Shown here piece by piece: positions 1 through 8,708 of a stretch of 8,723 bases of DNA. Numbering within the stretch: position 1 is the first letter of the stretch; each line of letters starts with the position of its first letter. Below the pieces are notes generated by a model, which saw nothing but the letters and a program-made list of their open reading frames with translations, was not told the DNA's origin and ran no database searches. Source of the stretch: Bacillota bacterium (GTDB lineage Bacteria; Bacillota; Sulfobacillia; JAJZIM01; JAJZBP01); NCBI GenBank assembly GCA_021798855.1, contig JAJZBP010000078.1:1-8723 (forward strand), read 5' to 3'. The position numbers and the translations under genes are program-made.

Positions 1-1213
<1,213 letters not shown>

Positions 1214-1347
1214 TATCTTTTACCCTGTGCAGTTTTCAAGGTGCTCCGGCAAACCATGAAGCCCCATCTGCGAACAGTTGGTACTTCTGTCTTCACCGAA
1301 CTGGCGGCTATTCCCGCCACGCATCGCTATAAGCAACACGCTTTCTT
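1214..1347 (-). other. tRNA-Ala to 23S spacer with boxA-like/processing sequence
   Basis: This 134-nt transcribed spacer holds no gene. At 1224-1244 the minus strand reads AGCACCTTGAAAACTGCACAG. The CTTGAAAACTG core resembles the boxA-like sequence found before 23S in many Bacillota, and it is likely the 5' arm of the 23S precursor stem. Its partner would lie downstream of 23S, outside the window, so pairing cannot be tested here. Nothing else is evident. Confidence 0.6.
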
Positions 1348-1423
1348 TGGTGGAGATGGGCGGACTCGAACCGCCGGCCTCCTGCTTGCAAAGCAGGCGC
1401 TCTCCCGGTTGAGCTACATCCCC
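1348..1423 (-). tRNA. tRNA-Ala (anticodon UGC)
   Basis: This is a 76-nt tRNA with encoded CCA. On the minus strand the acceptor strand GGGGATG (1417-1423) pairs with CATCTCC (1352-1358) with one G-U. It is followed by discriminator A and CCA at 1348-1350. The D-arm GTAGCTCA, the anticodon loop CTTTGCAAG with TGC (plus-strand 1388-1390) and the T-loop GTTCGAGTC are all present. It lies in the 16S-23S spacer behind tRNA-Ile, the common bacterial arrangement, and should be released by RNase P and 3' processing from the rRNA precursor. Confidence 0.98.
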
Positions 1424-1443
1424 TCACCAACCCGAGGGACTCA

Positions 1444-1520
1444 TGGTGGGCATAGGTGGATTCGAACCACCGACCTCACCCTTATCAGGGGTGCGCTCTA
1501 GCCTTCTGAGCTATACGCCC
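1444..1520 (-). tRNA. tRNA-Ile (anticodon GAU)
   Basis: This is a 77-nt tRNA with encoded CCA. The acceptor GGGCGTA (1514-1520) pairs with TATGCCC (1448-1454), including one G-U pair. Discriminator A and CCA occupy 1444-1447. The anticodon loop CTGATAA has GAT at plus-strand 1484-1486, and the T-arm reads GGTGGTTCGAATCCACC. Only 20 nt separate it from tRNA-Ala downstream. The Ile-then-Ala order inside the rrn spacer is the classic arrangement. Confidence 0.98.
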
Positions 1521-3303
<1,783 letters not shown>

Positions 3304-3546
3304 ATGAAGAGCCATCTCTGACTCCTTCTTCGCTCCCACGGCCAACGCCCGCCTTCCGCCTCCCGACCTTCCTCGGCCACTTTCCAACACGCCCCTCGGC
3401 GCCCCTTCCAGTCCCGCCCCAGGCCCGTCAACTTCAGACTAGCTCCAACCGCTTCGCTCCATCCCTGCACTGTTCGGTTTTCAAAGACCAGTCCCCTCGC
3501 CGTTCGCCACCCGTTGCCTTTCGGTCTCGGCTGTATCGCGGCTCGG
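3304..3546 (-). other. rrn leader (transcribed, non-coding)
   Basis: This stretch lies between the predicted rrn transcription start near 3547 and the 16S 5' end. It is GC-rich and purine-rich on the RNA strand. It contains a boxA-like antitermination sequence (minus strand GGTCTTTGAAAACC at 3476-3489), which overlaps the 5' arm of the 16S processing stem. The small open frame across 3288-3470 runs into the 16S sequence and has no credible start signal, so I treat it as non-coding. Confidence 0.7.
3466..3491 (-). repeat. 5' arm of 16S precursor stem, overlapping boxA-like motif
   Basis: Positions 3466-3481 (plus TGCACTGTTCGGTTTT) pair perfectly over 16 bp with 1699-1714, and 3483-3491 pair with 1689-1697 after one mismatch. 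On the RNA strand the outer part reads CTTTGAAAAC, which resembles the Bacillota rrn boxA (TGCTCTTTGAAAA). The same segment thus probably serves antitermination during transcription and rRNA processing afterwards. Confidence 0.85.
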
Positions 3547-3553
3547 AATTTTT

Positions 3554-3583
3554 ATTTTAGCATCCCCGCTGTACCGTTGTCAA
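3554..3583 (-). promoter_or_regulatory. rrn promoter, proximal (P2)
   Basis: On the minus strand a perfect -35 TTGACA (3578-3583) is followed after 18 nt by -10 TAAAAT (3554-3559). The -10 is preceded by TGC, an extended -10, and followed by an A/T tract. This is a strong sigma-A-type promoter pointing at 16S, with the start expected near 3547 and a leader of about 244 nt. Confidence 0.8.
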
Positions 3584-3673
3584 CATGGCAATTGTTTCCG
3601 GTTATGCGCCGTTCCCTTCGCCATTCTTCAACAATTTGCGCGCTTTCACGCGCTCCCAACGGACACGTGCGAT

Positions 3674-3703
3674 ACTTTAACACAGGCTGCCACGCCGGTG
3701 CAA
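3674..3703 (-). promoter_or_regulatory. possible distal rrn promoter (P1)
   Basis: The minus strand reads TTGCAC (3698-3703), an 18-nt spacer, then TAAAGT (3674-3679). The match is weaker than P2 (3/6 and 4/6) but has the same spacing and orientation. Its -35 lies only about 3 nt past the stop codon of the HEAT-like gene. Tandem promoters are common upstream of rrn operons. It could equally be chance. Confidence 0.4.
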
Positions 3704-3706
3704 GGA

Positions 3707-5107
3707 CTATTTTTCACCTGTATAACCATTCTTGCGGCTTGTGGGTCGTTTAAGCTCGTTGGAATGCCGCTTGGCTCCTTTTTCTCTCAGTCTACTGATG
3801 GCTTCCCTGATGGTTCCCTTGCCGTAAATGTTCCGCCGCCGCAGCGCCTCCTCCAGAATCGGAATCGCCCGAGGATCGCCGTAGTCCGCCAGGGCCGCCG
3901 CCACCGCCTCCCGATCCTCTTCCCACGCCACCCGGCTGAACAAACCGGTCAGCGCCCGGAATACCTGGTCGTTGCGCGAGGTCTTGCCCAACACCGAGGC
4001 CAGGGGCACCGCCACGTTCATGTCCCCCTCGCCTTCCAGGTGGGCGGCGATCCGCATTCCGGCCTGGGCCGCCACGGCCTCCAGCCCTTCCATGGCCGCT
4101 TGGTAGGCCGGTGAAAATGGGTCCGCGTGCTGCAAGAGATTGATAAAGCCGTCCACGGCTTCCCCCGATTTGGCCTTGGTCAAAAGGTGAGCAGCATTGA
4201 CCGGAGCCGTCCCGGCGCCGGGGGCGTCCTCGTCCAGGAATTCCGGGGCAGCCAATACGTTGAGCAGCAGGGGCACCAGTTCCTGCCGTTGCCGCAACAA
4301 ACTCTCCGCCTCTTGGTCATCCAGGTTGTCGCTGCTGAAGACGGTCGCCAGCAACCGGTCGACCTCATCGGGGCCTCGCCAGACGCCGGAGCCGTTTCCG
4401 AGATAACCCTTGCGCCGCCTGAATTCATCCAGGTGGATGAGGCCGAGGGGAGCGGCGGAAACCCGGTTGCGCTCCGCCGCCGCTTCCCGCAGGGGAAAAC
4501 CGGCTCCGGGCAGGGATGCCACCCCCTCAACCAGGGAAATGATGGTCTGCAGTCCCTCCTGGGAAGGTGGGGGAATGACCATCAACCAACCGCGGCGGAA
4601 GAACTTCCCGCGCAAAGCCAGTGCTCCCAACGTTCCCAGAACGTTCAGGTCCAGTTCCTGTTGTTTGACTGCACGTGCGGACACCAGGTACGCGTCCGGA
4701 TCCACCTCCAGATTGTAGTCGCCATTGAGATAGGCTTTAAAGACGGCGGCGATTACGGGAAAGCGCCGGCGCAAAGCCTGTCCGCTGGTATCCAAAAACC
4801 TTTCCAGCAAAGCCTGCACGTCAAAGGGCGCGTCCTCTTCCCAAAGCAGTTTGGGCAAGTCCTCGATTCGCTCCAAAATCCACCGGGACAGGTCCTCCGC
4901 CTCCTGGTTCCCTTTCAGCGCCGCCCAGAACAGGGCGGAAACGACCAGGGACTCAAGGTTGCCGGAAAAAATGGCCAGGAGCACGTCCCGGTCATAGAAG
5001 AGCATGTCGTCCCGCAGGCGAAGACACGCCCGCAGGAAACCGTCGTATTCCGTGAGTTCTTCGATTTCGTCCTGCAGGGACAGATAATTTTCGAACATTG
5101 TTTTCAT
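3707..5107 (-). CDS. HEAT-repeat-like helical protein, function unknown
   Basis: This encodes a protein of 466 residues from the ATG at 5107. I do not recognise a characterised family. No signal peptide or membrane segment is visible, so it is probably cytoplasmic. The N-terminal two thirds is helix-rich, with many Leu/Ala/acidic stretches (for example residues 49-70 and 97-127). The last third (about 302-444) looks like degenerate HEAT or PBS-lyase-like repeats. The clearest unit is DYGDPRAIPILEEALRR at about 408-424, the Asp-Pro-Arg-Ala pattern typical of such repeats. The tail is basic. Such alpha-solenoids usually bind protein or nucleic acid partners. Its ATG overlaps the SCP2-like gene stop (ATGA), implying translational coupling. 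GGGGAG lies only 1 nt from this ATG, so the next ATG at 5098 (10 nt from GGGGAG) is an alternative. A TTG at 5116 lacks a ribosome site. It is the last protein gene before rrn. Confidence 0.8.
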   Translation of the reverse strand: MKTMFENYLSLQDEIEELTEYDGFLRACLRLRDDMLFYDRDVLLAIFSGNLESLVVSALFWAALKGNQEAEDLSRWILERIEDLPKLLWEEDAPFDVQALLERFLDTSGQALRRRFPVIAAVFKAYLNGDYNLEVDPDAYLVSARAVKQQELDLNVLGTLGALALRGKFFRRGWLMVIPPPSQEGLQTIISLVEGVASLPGAGFPLREAAAERNRVSAAPLGLIHLDEFRRRKGYLGNGSGVWRGPDEVDRLLATVFSSDNLDDQEAESLLRQRQELVPLLLNVLAAPEFLDEDAPGAGTAPVNAAHLLTKAKSGEAVDGFINLLQHADPFSPAYQAAMEGLEAVAAQAGMRIAAHLEGEGDMNVAVPLASVLGKTSRNDQVFRALTGLFSRVAWEEDREAVAAALADYGDPRAIPILEEALRRRNIYGKGTIREAISRLREKGAKRHSNELKRPTSRKNGYTGEK

Positions 5108-5457
5108 GCTCCCCAAATCATTAAGGAAATAAAATCAAGTCGCAAAACATCCTCCTGGGAACCGCTGACCGTCAGTTCCCCTTTCAAGTAGGGTTCCGTG
5201 GGCGCAAGCTCACCGAAGAAGACGCCGGTGACGATTTCGCTGTCCCCCCTGACGACCATATGGGGCTTGCGCCCGGATTGCTCCTCCAACCGCAACTCGC
5301 CGTTTTCGAGGATGAGGGTGAAAACGTCCGGATGATCTTCAACCTCGATCCGGATCACCCGGTCCCAACCCCGATTCATCTCCTGCAGGCGGGTGTTCCC
5401 CAGGTAGTTGGTTTGAAAAGCCCGCAGGCTTTCCCTGACTTCTTCGACCGTGGCCAA
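5104..5457 (-). CDS. SCP2 sterol-carrier-domain-like small protein
   Basis: This encodes a 117-residue protein from a TTG start, with a purine-rich ribosome site (GGAGAGGGG, about 9 nt upstream). The pattern fits a stand-alone SCP2 fold. A beta-strand with hydrophobic alternation (DVFTLILENGELRLEE, about 44-59) is followed by the PHMVVRGDSEIVTGVFFGE helix region (about 65-83) and a GELTVSGSQEDVLRL strand-helix (about 93-107). The last of these corresponds to the 'G-(K/E)-hydrophobic-x-G-D/S' end of SCP2 domains. Members bind lipids or fatty acyl groups in a hydrophobic tunnel; the ligand of this bacterial version is unknown. It starts 37 nt after the quinate-dehydrogenase-like stop, and its stop overlaps the ATG of the HEAT-like gene, so those two proteins are probably made in fixed ratio. 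The family assignment is from pattern recognition without a profile search. Confidence 0.75.
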   Translation of the reverse strand: MATVEEVRESLRAFQTNYLGNTRLQEMNRGWDRVIRIEVEDHPDVFTLILENGELRLEEQSGRKPHMVVRGDSEIVTGVFFGELAPTEPYLKGELTVSGSQEDVLRLDFISLMIWGA

Positions 5458-5494
5458 AATTATTCGCCCCTCTCCCCCGCGGCTTCGGCCAAGC

Positions 5495-6409
5495 TCAGTT
5501 CAGCTTCTCGATCCGCGGCACAAAGCCAAGTTGACGCAACAGGAAAAAGTAATCATCCGCCGCGATCTCTTCCGGTTGCTTGCCGAGGATGGCCACCAGC
5601 AGGGCCTCCATCACGTTGGTGGCATACGACCGCCCTCCCAAGGCCGGAGTGGTGGTCACCAGCCACGCGGCCCCTCGCCGGCGCAGATCCTCCACGTCGG
5701 CCGCGGTGATCGTTTGGGTGAGGATGGTCTTGCCGGTTATCTCCGGCGGCAGATATTTGCGAATATAGTGGTAGTCGCCGGCGACCACCGTGGCCTCTTG
5801 AAAATAGGCCGAAAACCGGTCGTCGGATGGTTTCTCCTGTTCTTTTCCCGTGGGATAGAGGAGATTGAAGGGCAGCTTGGCCATTTCCGGCAGCAGGCGT
5901 TTGGCCAACCCGGCCAGTTCCTCCAGAGACCGGATGGGATAGGACATACCCATGGTGAAAATGAGGTCACCGAAAACCACAGGGCATCCGGCCTCCACCA
6001 GGGCCTCGGCCATGCCGAAGCGGTCGAGGGCGCACACCATCAGCACCGGAGTGGGCGGCCCCAAAAGCGGTGGCGTCACCCTGGCCGCCAAGTGGCGCAC
6101 CGCCTCCCGTTCCAGGGTATCCTTCAGCCCGCCACCGTCCACCACCGGCGTCACCCGAGCCGCCTCTTTGAGACGCAGCCCGTCCCTGAGCACGTATCGC
6201 TCACCCTTGGCCACCAGGTTGATGTCAATCCCGCCCAGCCCGATGGCGGCGACTTTGCCGTCCAGTTCACGGATCATTTTTTCGGCCCGGTCGATATCCC
6301 CGTCCATGCCGACCCGGGAAATCTCGAAAGCCTTCCCCAAAAAAGTCGCCTCGACCCGGTCGTCCCGGCGGGATGATCCGAGGCTCACGCTGACCACTTT
6401 GCCGGCCAC
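5495..6409 (-). CDS. Quinate-5-dehydrogenase-like conserved protein
   Basis: This encodes a protein of 304 residues, resembling proteins that databases often label 'quinate 5-dehydrogenase' in Bacillota and Chloroflexota. I know of no experimental support for that activity and give the name as a label only. Visible motifs are VVSVSLGSSRRDDRV near the N-terminus, GLGGID (57-62), TPVVDGGGLKDTLE (about 87-100), VVFGDLIFTMGM (about 144-155), ITAADVEDLRRRGA (234-247) and TTTPALGGRSYATNVMEA (252-269). I see neither a classical GxGxxG Rossmann loop nor shikimate/quinate dehydrogenase signatures. The start is GTG at 6409, chosen because GGAGG lies 9 nt upstream and the family's conserved part begins directly after. 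An in-frame GTG at 6472 has no good ribosome site. It is cytoplasmic, with no membrane segment. It follows lysS after 98 nt and precedes the SCP2-like gene by 37 nt. Confidence 0.7.
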   Translation of the reverse strand: MAGKVVSVSLGSSRRDDRVEATFLGKAFEISRVGMDGDIDRAEKMIRELDGKVAAIGLGGIDINLVAKGERYVLRDGLRLKEAARVTPVVDGGGLKDTLEREAVRHLAARVTPPLLGPPTPVLMVCALDRFGMAEALVEAGCPVVFGDLIFTMGMSYPIRSLEELAGLAKRLLPEMAKLPFNLLYPTGKEQEKPSDDRFSAYFQEATVVAGDYHYIRKYLPPEITGKTILTQTITAADVEDLRRRGAAWLVTTTPALGGRSYATNVMEALLVAILGKQPEEIAADDYFFLLRQLGFVPRIEKLN

Positions 6410-6507
6410 AGCGCCCCACCTCCAGATTTGGTAGGATTCAATTGTAAACTGAGCGAATCCTTCCTTCTCCACCGCCCGCTTCGCGGTCGTACCATGAGCC
6501 GGATGGA
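6410..6507 (-). promoter_or_regulatory. lysS to quinate-dehydrogenase-like intergenic region with start-deciding RBS
   Basis: This 98-nt gap contains a strong Shine-Dalgarno (minus strand GGAGGTGGGG, 6414-6423), which fixes the downstream start at 6409. The sequence at 6453-6467 repeats a 15-nt motif of the lysS N-terminal extension (14/15 match to 8075-8089). A TACAAT sequence at about 6442-6447 could be a -10, but no -35 accompanies it, so I do not call a promoter. I see no terminator. Confidence 0.5.
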
Positions 6508-8136
6508 TCAGGGCCGGAGCAACGGGAACAGGATGACTTCCCTGATGGAAGCGGCATCGGTCAGGAGCATCACCAGGCGGTCTATGCCGATCCCCAATCC
6601 TCCGGCCGGTGGCATCCCGTATTCCATGGCCGTGACGAAATCCTCGTCCATCTCGTGGGCCTCCGCATCCCCCGCCGCCCGTTCCGCCACCTGTTCCAAA
6701 AGACGCCGTCGCTGGTCCAACGGGTCGTTCAACTCGGAAAAAGCATTGGCCAACTCCCGTCCGACCACGATGGCCTCGAAACGGTGGGTCAGGCGCGGAT
6801 CATCCGCACGCCGTTTGGCCAGGGGAGAAATGTCCACGGGATAGTCCGTGAGGAAAGTCGGTTGGCGGAAATGCGGCTCGGCGAATTTCTGGAAAGCCAG
6901 GTCAACCACCTTTCCCCAGGATGCCGCCGGCGGAACTTCCAAACCGAGCTTTTCCCCCGCGTCCCGCGCCGCCGCGGCCCCCGCGAGCGCCCCAAAATCC
7001 ACACCCGTATGATCTTTCACCGCCTCCAGGAAAGACACCCGCGCCCACGGCGGTTCGAGGCGGATGTCCTCGCCCTGATAGACCACGTGGGACGACCCGG
7101 TCACCTTCCGGGCCAGGTGGGCCACCAGCCCCTCCGTCAGGTCCATCATGTCGCCGTAGTCGGCGTAGGCCTGGTACAGTTCAAGAATCGTGAATTCAGG
7201 ATTGTGCCGGGTTGACACTCCTTCGTTGCGAAAAACCCGGCCCAACTCGTACACCCGTTCGATCCCCCCCACCAGCAACCGCTTCAGCGGCAACTCCAGG
7301 GCGATCCGCAGGGTTAGGGGCAGGTCCAGAGCATTGTGGTGAGTGTGGAACGGCCGCGCCGCCGCTCCTCCCGCCACACTGGTCAAGACGGGCGTTTCCA
7401 CTTCCTGAAAGCCCCGCTCGTCCAAAAAGGAGCGAATTTCCCGCAGGATCTTCGTCCTGGCGGCAAAAATCTCCCGGCTGCCCTGGTTGACGATCAAATC
7501 CAAATACCGCTGCCTGTACCTGGCTTCCACGTCCCGCAGCCCGTGCCATTTTTCCGGCAACGGCAAAAGCGACTTGGCCAACGGAACAAACTCCGCCACC
7601 TCAACACTGACCTCGCCCCGGCGGGTCCGAAAGACCTTCCCCCCGGCCCCGATGATGTCCCCCAGGTCCAGCAGGTCGCGCCTCGCGTAGGCGGCTTCCC
7701 CCAGGACGTCTTCCCGAAAATACAATTGGATCTTGCCTGCAGCGTCCTGCAGATCGGCGAAAGCCGCCTTGCCGTGGCCGCGCATGGCCATCAACCGGCC
7801 GGCCACCGCCACCGTTTGACCGTCGTTGGCCGGATGCCCCTCCACCACCTGGGCGGTCGTGTGGGAACGCGCATACCGCCCCCCAAACGGGTCGAATCCA
7901 TCTCGGCGCCACCGCTCCAACTTATCCCGGCGCACGGCCAACAATTCTTCCGCCGCCTTGGACCCGGTTTCCTCTATAGCACGGGAGCCGCCCCCGGCGG
8001 CGAACTGGGCGTCAAAGGTTTCGCTGGAGGTCTGTTCCTTGCCCTCGCCAAAGGCGACGGGCGCATGTACGGAGGCGAAACCTTCCTTCGCTGACGTCGA
8101 CGGTTTTGCTCCCCGACCCGAGTCGTCCCGGCCCAA
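6508..8136 (-). CDS. lysS: Lysyl-tRNA synthetase, class II, with N-terminal extension
   Basis: This enzyme charges tRNA-Lys with lysine using ATP, in the cytoplasm. It is 542 residues long, against about 490-505 usual. The canonical part begins near residue 61 (AAEELLAVRRDKLERW). An OB-fold anticodon-binding domain follows (about 105-185), then motif 1 (GFQEVETPVLTSVAGGAAARPF, 242-263), motif 2 (RVYELGRVFRNEG...RHNPEFTILELYQAY, 294-324, with Arg303 and Glu305) and motif 3 (GLGIGIDR, 513-520, with Arg520). It ends in the typical FPLLRP. All catalytic signatures look intact. Residues 1-60 are low-complexity (Gly/Ala/Ser/Glu-rich), and residues 42-54 are encoded by a repeat also found upstream of greA. 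The TTG start at 8136 lies 11 nt after greA and has AGGGAG 5 nt upstream. No ATG occurs in frame before residue 116, so the only alternatives are TTG at 65/66 or GTG at 68, each with a poorer ribosome site. Confidence 0.95.
   Translation of the reverse strand: MGRDDSGRGAKPSTSAKEGFASVHAPVAFGEGKEQTSSETFDAQFAAGGGSRAIEETGSKAAEELLAVRRDKLERWRRDGFDPFGGRYARSHTTAQVVEGHPANDGQTVAVAGRLMAMRGHGKAAFADLQDAAGKIQLYFREDVLGEAAYARRDLLDLGDIIGAGGKVFRTRRGEVSVEVAEFVPLAKSLLPLPEKWHGLRDVEARYRQRYLDLIVNQGSREIFAARTKILREIRSFLDERGFQEVETPVLTSVAGGAAARPFHTHHNALDLPLTLRIALELPLKRLLVGGIERVYELGRVFRNEGVSTRHNPEFTILELYQAYADYGDMMDLTEGLVAHLARKVTGSSHVVYQGEDIRLEPPWARVSFLEAVKDHTGVDFGALAGAAAARDAGEKLGLEVPPAASWGKVVDLAFQKFAEPHFRQPTFLTDYPVDISPLAKRRADDPRLTHRFEAIVVGRELANAFSELNDPLDQRRRLLEQVAERAAGDAEAHEMDEDFVTAMEYGMPPAGGLGIGIDRLVMLLTDAASIREVILFPLLRP
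7975..8012 (-). repeat. Palindromic GC-rich repeat, copy 1, inside lysS
   Basis: This 38-nt segment matches 8670-8708 at every position except one extra C in the second copy. It contains a perfect 6-bp inverted repeat, GCCGCC-CCC-GGCGGC (7987-8001), able to form a stable hairpin. Weaker similarity continues to about 8027. Here it is translated as lysS residues 42-54 (DAQFAAGGGSRAI). The end that forms TATAAT in the other copy reads TATAGA here, so it does not look like a working promoter. Confidence 0.85.
8075..8091 (-). repeat. Short hairpin/repeat motif in lysS extension
   Basis: The minus strand reads GCGAAGGAAGGTTTCGC, whose ends GCGAA and TTCGC are complementary. A 14/15 match (plus GCGAAtCCTTCCTTC) recurs at 6453-6467, upstream of the next gene. 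Both copies read KEGFA when translated in the local gene frame. Confidence 0.5.
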
Positions 8137-8141
8137 GCCTT

Positions 8142-8147
8142 CTCCCT
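8142..8147 (-). promoter_or_regulatory. Shine-Dalgarno deciding the lysS TTG start
   Basis: The minus strand reads AGGGAG directly after the greA stop codon, 5 nt before the TTG at 8136. This complements the anti-Shine-Dalgarno of the 16S in this same window. It is the main support for starting LysRS here rather than near residue 65, and so for the N-terminal extension being translated. Confidence 0.6.
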
Positions 8148-8621
8148 TCAGCTTCGTACCTCCAGCACCCTGAACCTCACTCGCCCCGCCGGAACATGCA
8201 CCTCGAAGACTTCTTCCATTTGTTTGCCCATCAGGGCCTTTCCCACCGGCGACTCGTTGGAAACCCGGCTTTCGCGTGGGTTGGACTCGGTCGAGGTGAC
8301 GATGTTCAACTCCGTGATTTCCCCGCTGTCCATGTCGAGGATCTTGGCCCAGGACCCGATACCCACAATCCCCGGTTTCCCCTGCGTCACATCCACCAAT
8401 TTGGCATTGCGCAGCATTTTCTCAACTTCCAGGATCCTGCCTTCCACGAAAGCCTGTTCGTTTTTGGCATCCTCGTATTCGGAGTTCTCCGAAAGGTCGC
8501 CGAAGTCCCTGGCTTGCCGGATCCTTTCGGCCACCTCCCGCCGCCGGACCGCCTTCAGGTGCTCCAACTCGCCCTCCAACTTGCGCAGCCCCTCCACCGA
8601 CAACAGCACTTCTTTTTCCAA
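8148..8621 (-). CDS. greA: Transcription elongation factor GreA
   Basis: GreA enters the secondary channel of a backtracked RNA polymerase and stimulates cleavage of the extruded RNA 3' end, rescuing arrested complexes. The protein is 157 residues, the usual length. An N-terminal antiparallel coiled coil (about 1-75) carries the acidic tip in DFGDLSENSEYEDAKNEQ, with Asp42 and Glu45 at the positions of E. coli Asp41 and Glu44. The C-terminal FKBP-like domain includes VSNESPVGKALMGKQMEEVFEV (about 120-141). The start is TTG at 8621, with a purine-rich GGAGAGGAGTGAGG upstream; an upstream ATG in the leader is out of frame. It is the first gene of the visible cluster, has its own extended -10 promoter, and is followed by lysS after 11 nt. 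The greA-lysS pairing is common in Bacillota. Confidence 0.97.
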   Translation of the reverse strand: MEKEVLLSVEGLRKLEGELEHLKAVRRREVAERIRQARDFGDLSENSEYEDAKNEQAFVEGRILEVEKMLRNAKLVDVTQGKPGIVGIGSWAKILDMDSGEITELNIVTSTESNPRESRVSNESPVGKALMGKQMEEVFEVHVPAGRVRFRVLEVRS

Positions 8622-8667
8622 GGAAGCCTCACTCCTCTCCCCATATGGTAATCAAATATAAAATGCG

Positions 8668-8676
8668 ATTATAGCA
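8668..8676 (-). promoter_or_regulatory. Extended -10 promoter for greA
   Basis: The minus strand reads TGCTATAAT: a perfect TATAAT (8668-8673) with an upstream TG one base away. No recognisable -35 lies 17 nt further up (CCGCCG), so activity would rely on the extended -10. The start is expected near 8661, giving a leader of about 40 nt before the TTG of greA. Most of this element (8670-8676) belongs to the end of the palindromic repeat. Confidence 0.6.
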
Positions 8677-8708
8677 CGGGAGCCGCCCCCCGGCGGCGAA
8701 CTGGGCGT
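8670..8708 (-). repeat. Palindromic GC-rich repeat, copy 2, upstream of greA
   Basis: This 39-nt segment is the direct repeat of 7975-8012 with one added C in the hairpin loop (GCCGCC-CCCC-GGCGGC, 8682-8697). Weaker similarity continues to the window edge (about 8723), so the element may be longer than seen here. Its left end supplies part of the TGCTATAAT promoter. The stretch 8622-8723 holds nothing else apart from the greA leader. Confidence 0.85.

Noticed and set aside
3638..3653. GCGCG...CGCGC hairpin after the HEAT-like gene, considered as a terminator
   Set aside because: The stem is only 5 bp, no U-tract follows on the minus strand, and it lies between the two candidate rrn promoters.
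4127..5191. A 354-codon plus-strand open frame antisense to the HEAT-like gene
   Set aside because: It mirrors the minus-strand gene, is Gln/Gly/Arg-rich without recognisable domains, and spans the junction of two coupled minus-strand genes; typical GC-rich antisense shadow.
5450..6376. A 308-codon plus-strand open frame antisense to the quinate-dehydrogenase-like gene
   Set aside because: Its composition (His/Gln/Pro/Arg-rich) is that of a reverse-strand shadow, while the minus-strand frame has conserved family motifs and a good ribosome site.
6410..6472. Start of the quinate-dehydrogenase-like protein at GTG 6472 (325 residues)
   Set aside because: It has no ribosome site, the extra 21 residues contain a repeat-like KEGFA segment, and the GTG at 6409 has GGAGG at ideal spacing directly before the conserved part.
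8137..8147. T-box or lysine riboswitch controlling lysS
   Set aside because: Only 11 nt separate greA and lysS, leaving no room for a leader RNA; the greA leader is also too short (about 40 nt).
7975..8708. CRISPR array
   Set aside because: Only two repeat copies, about 660 bp apart, with coding sequence between them and no cas genes.
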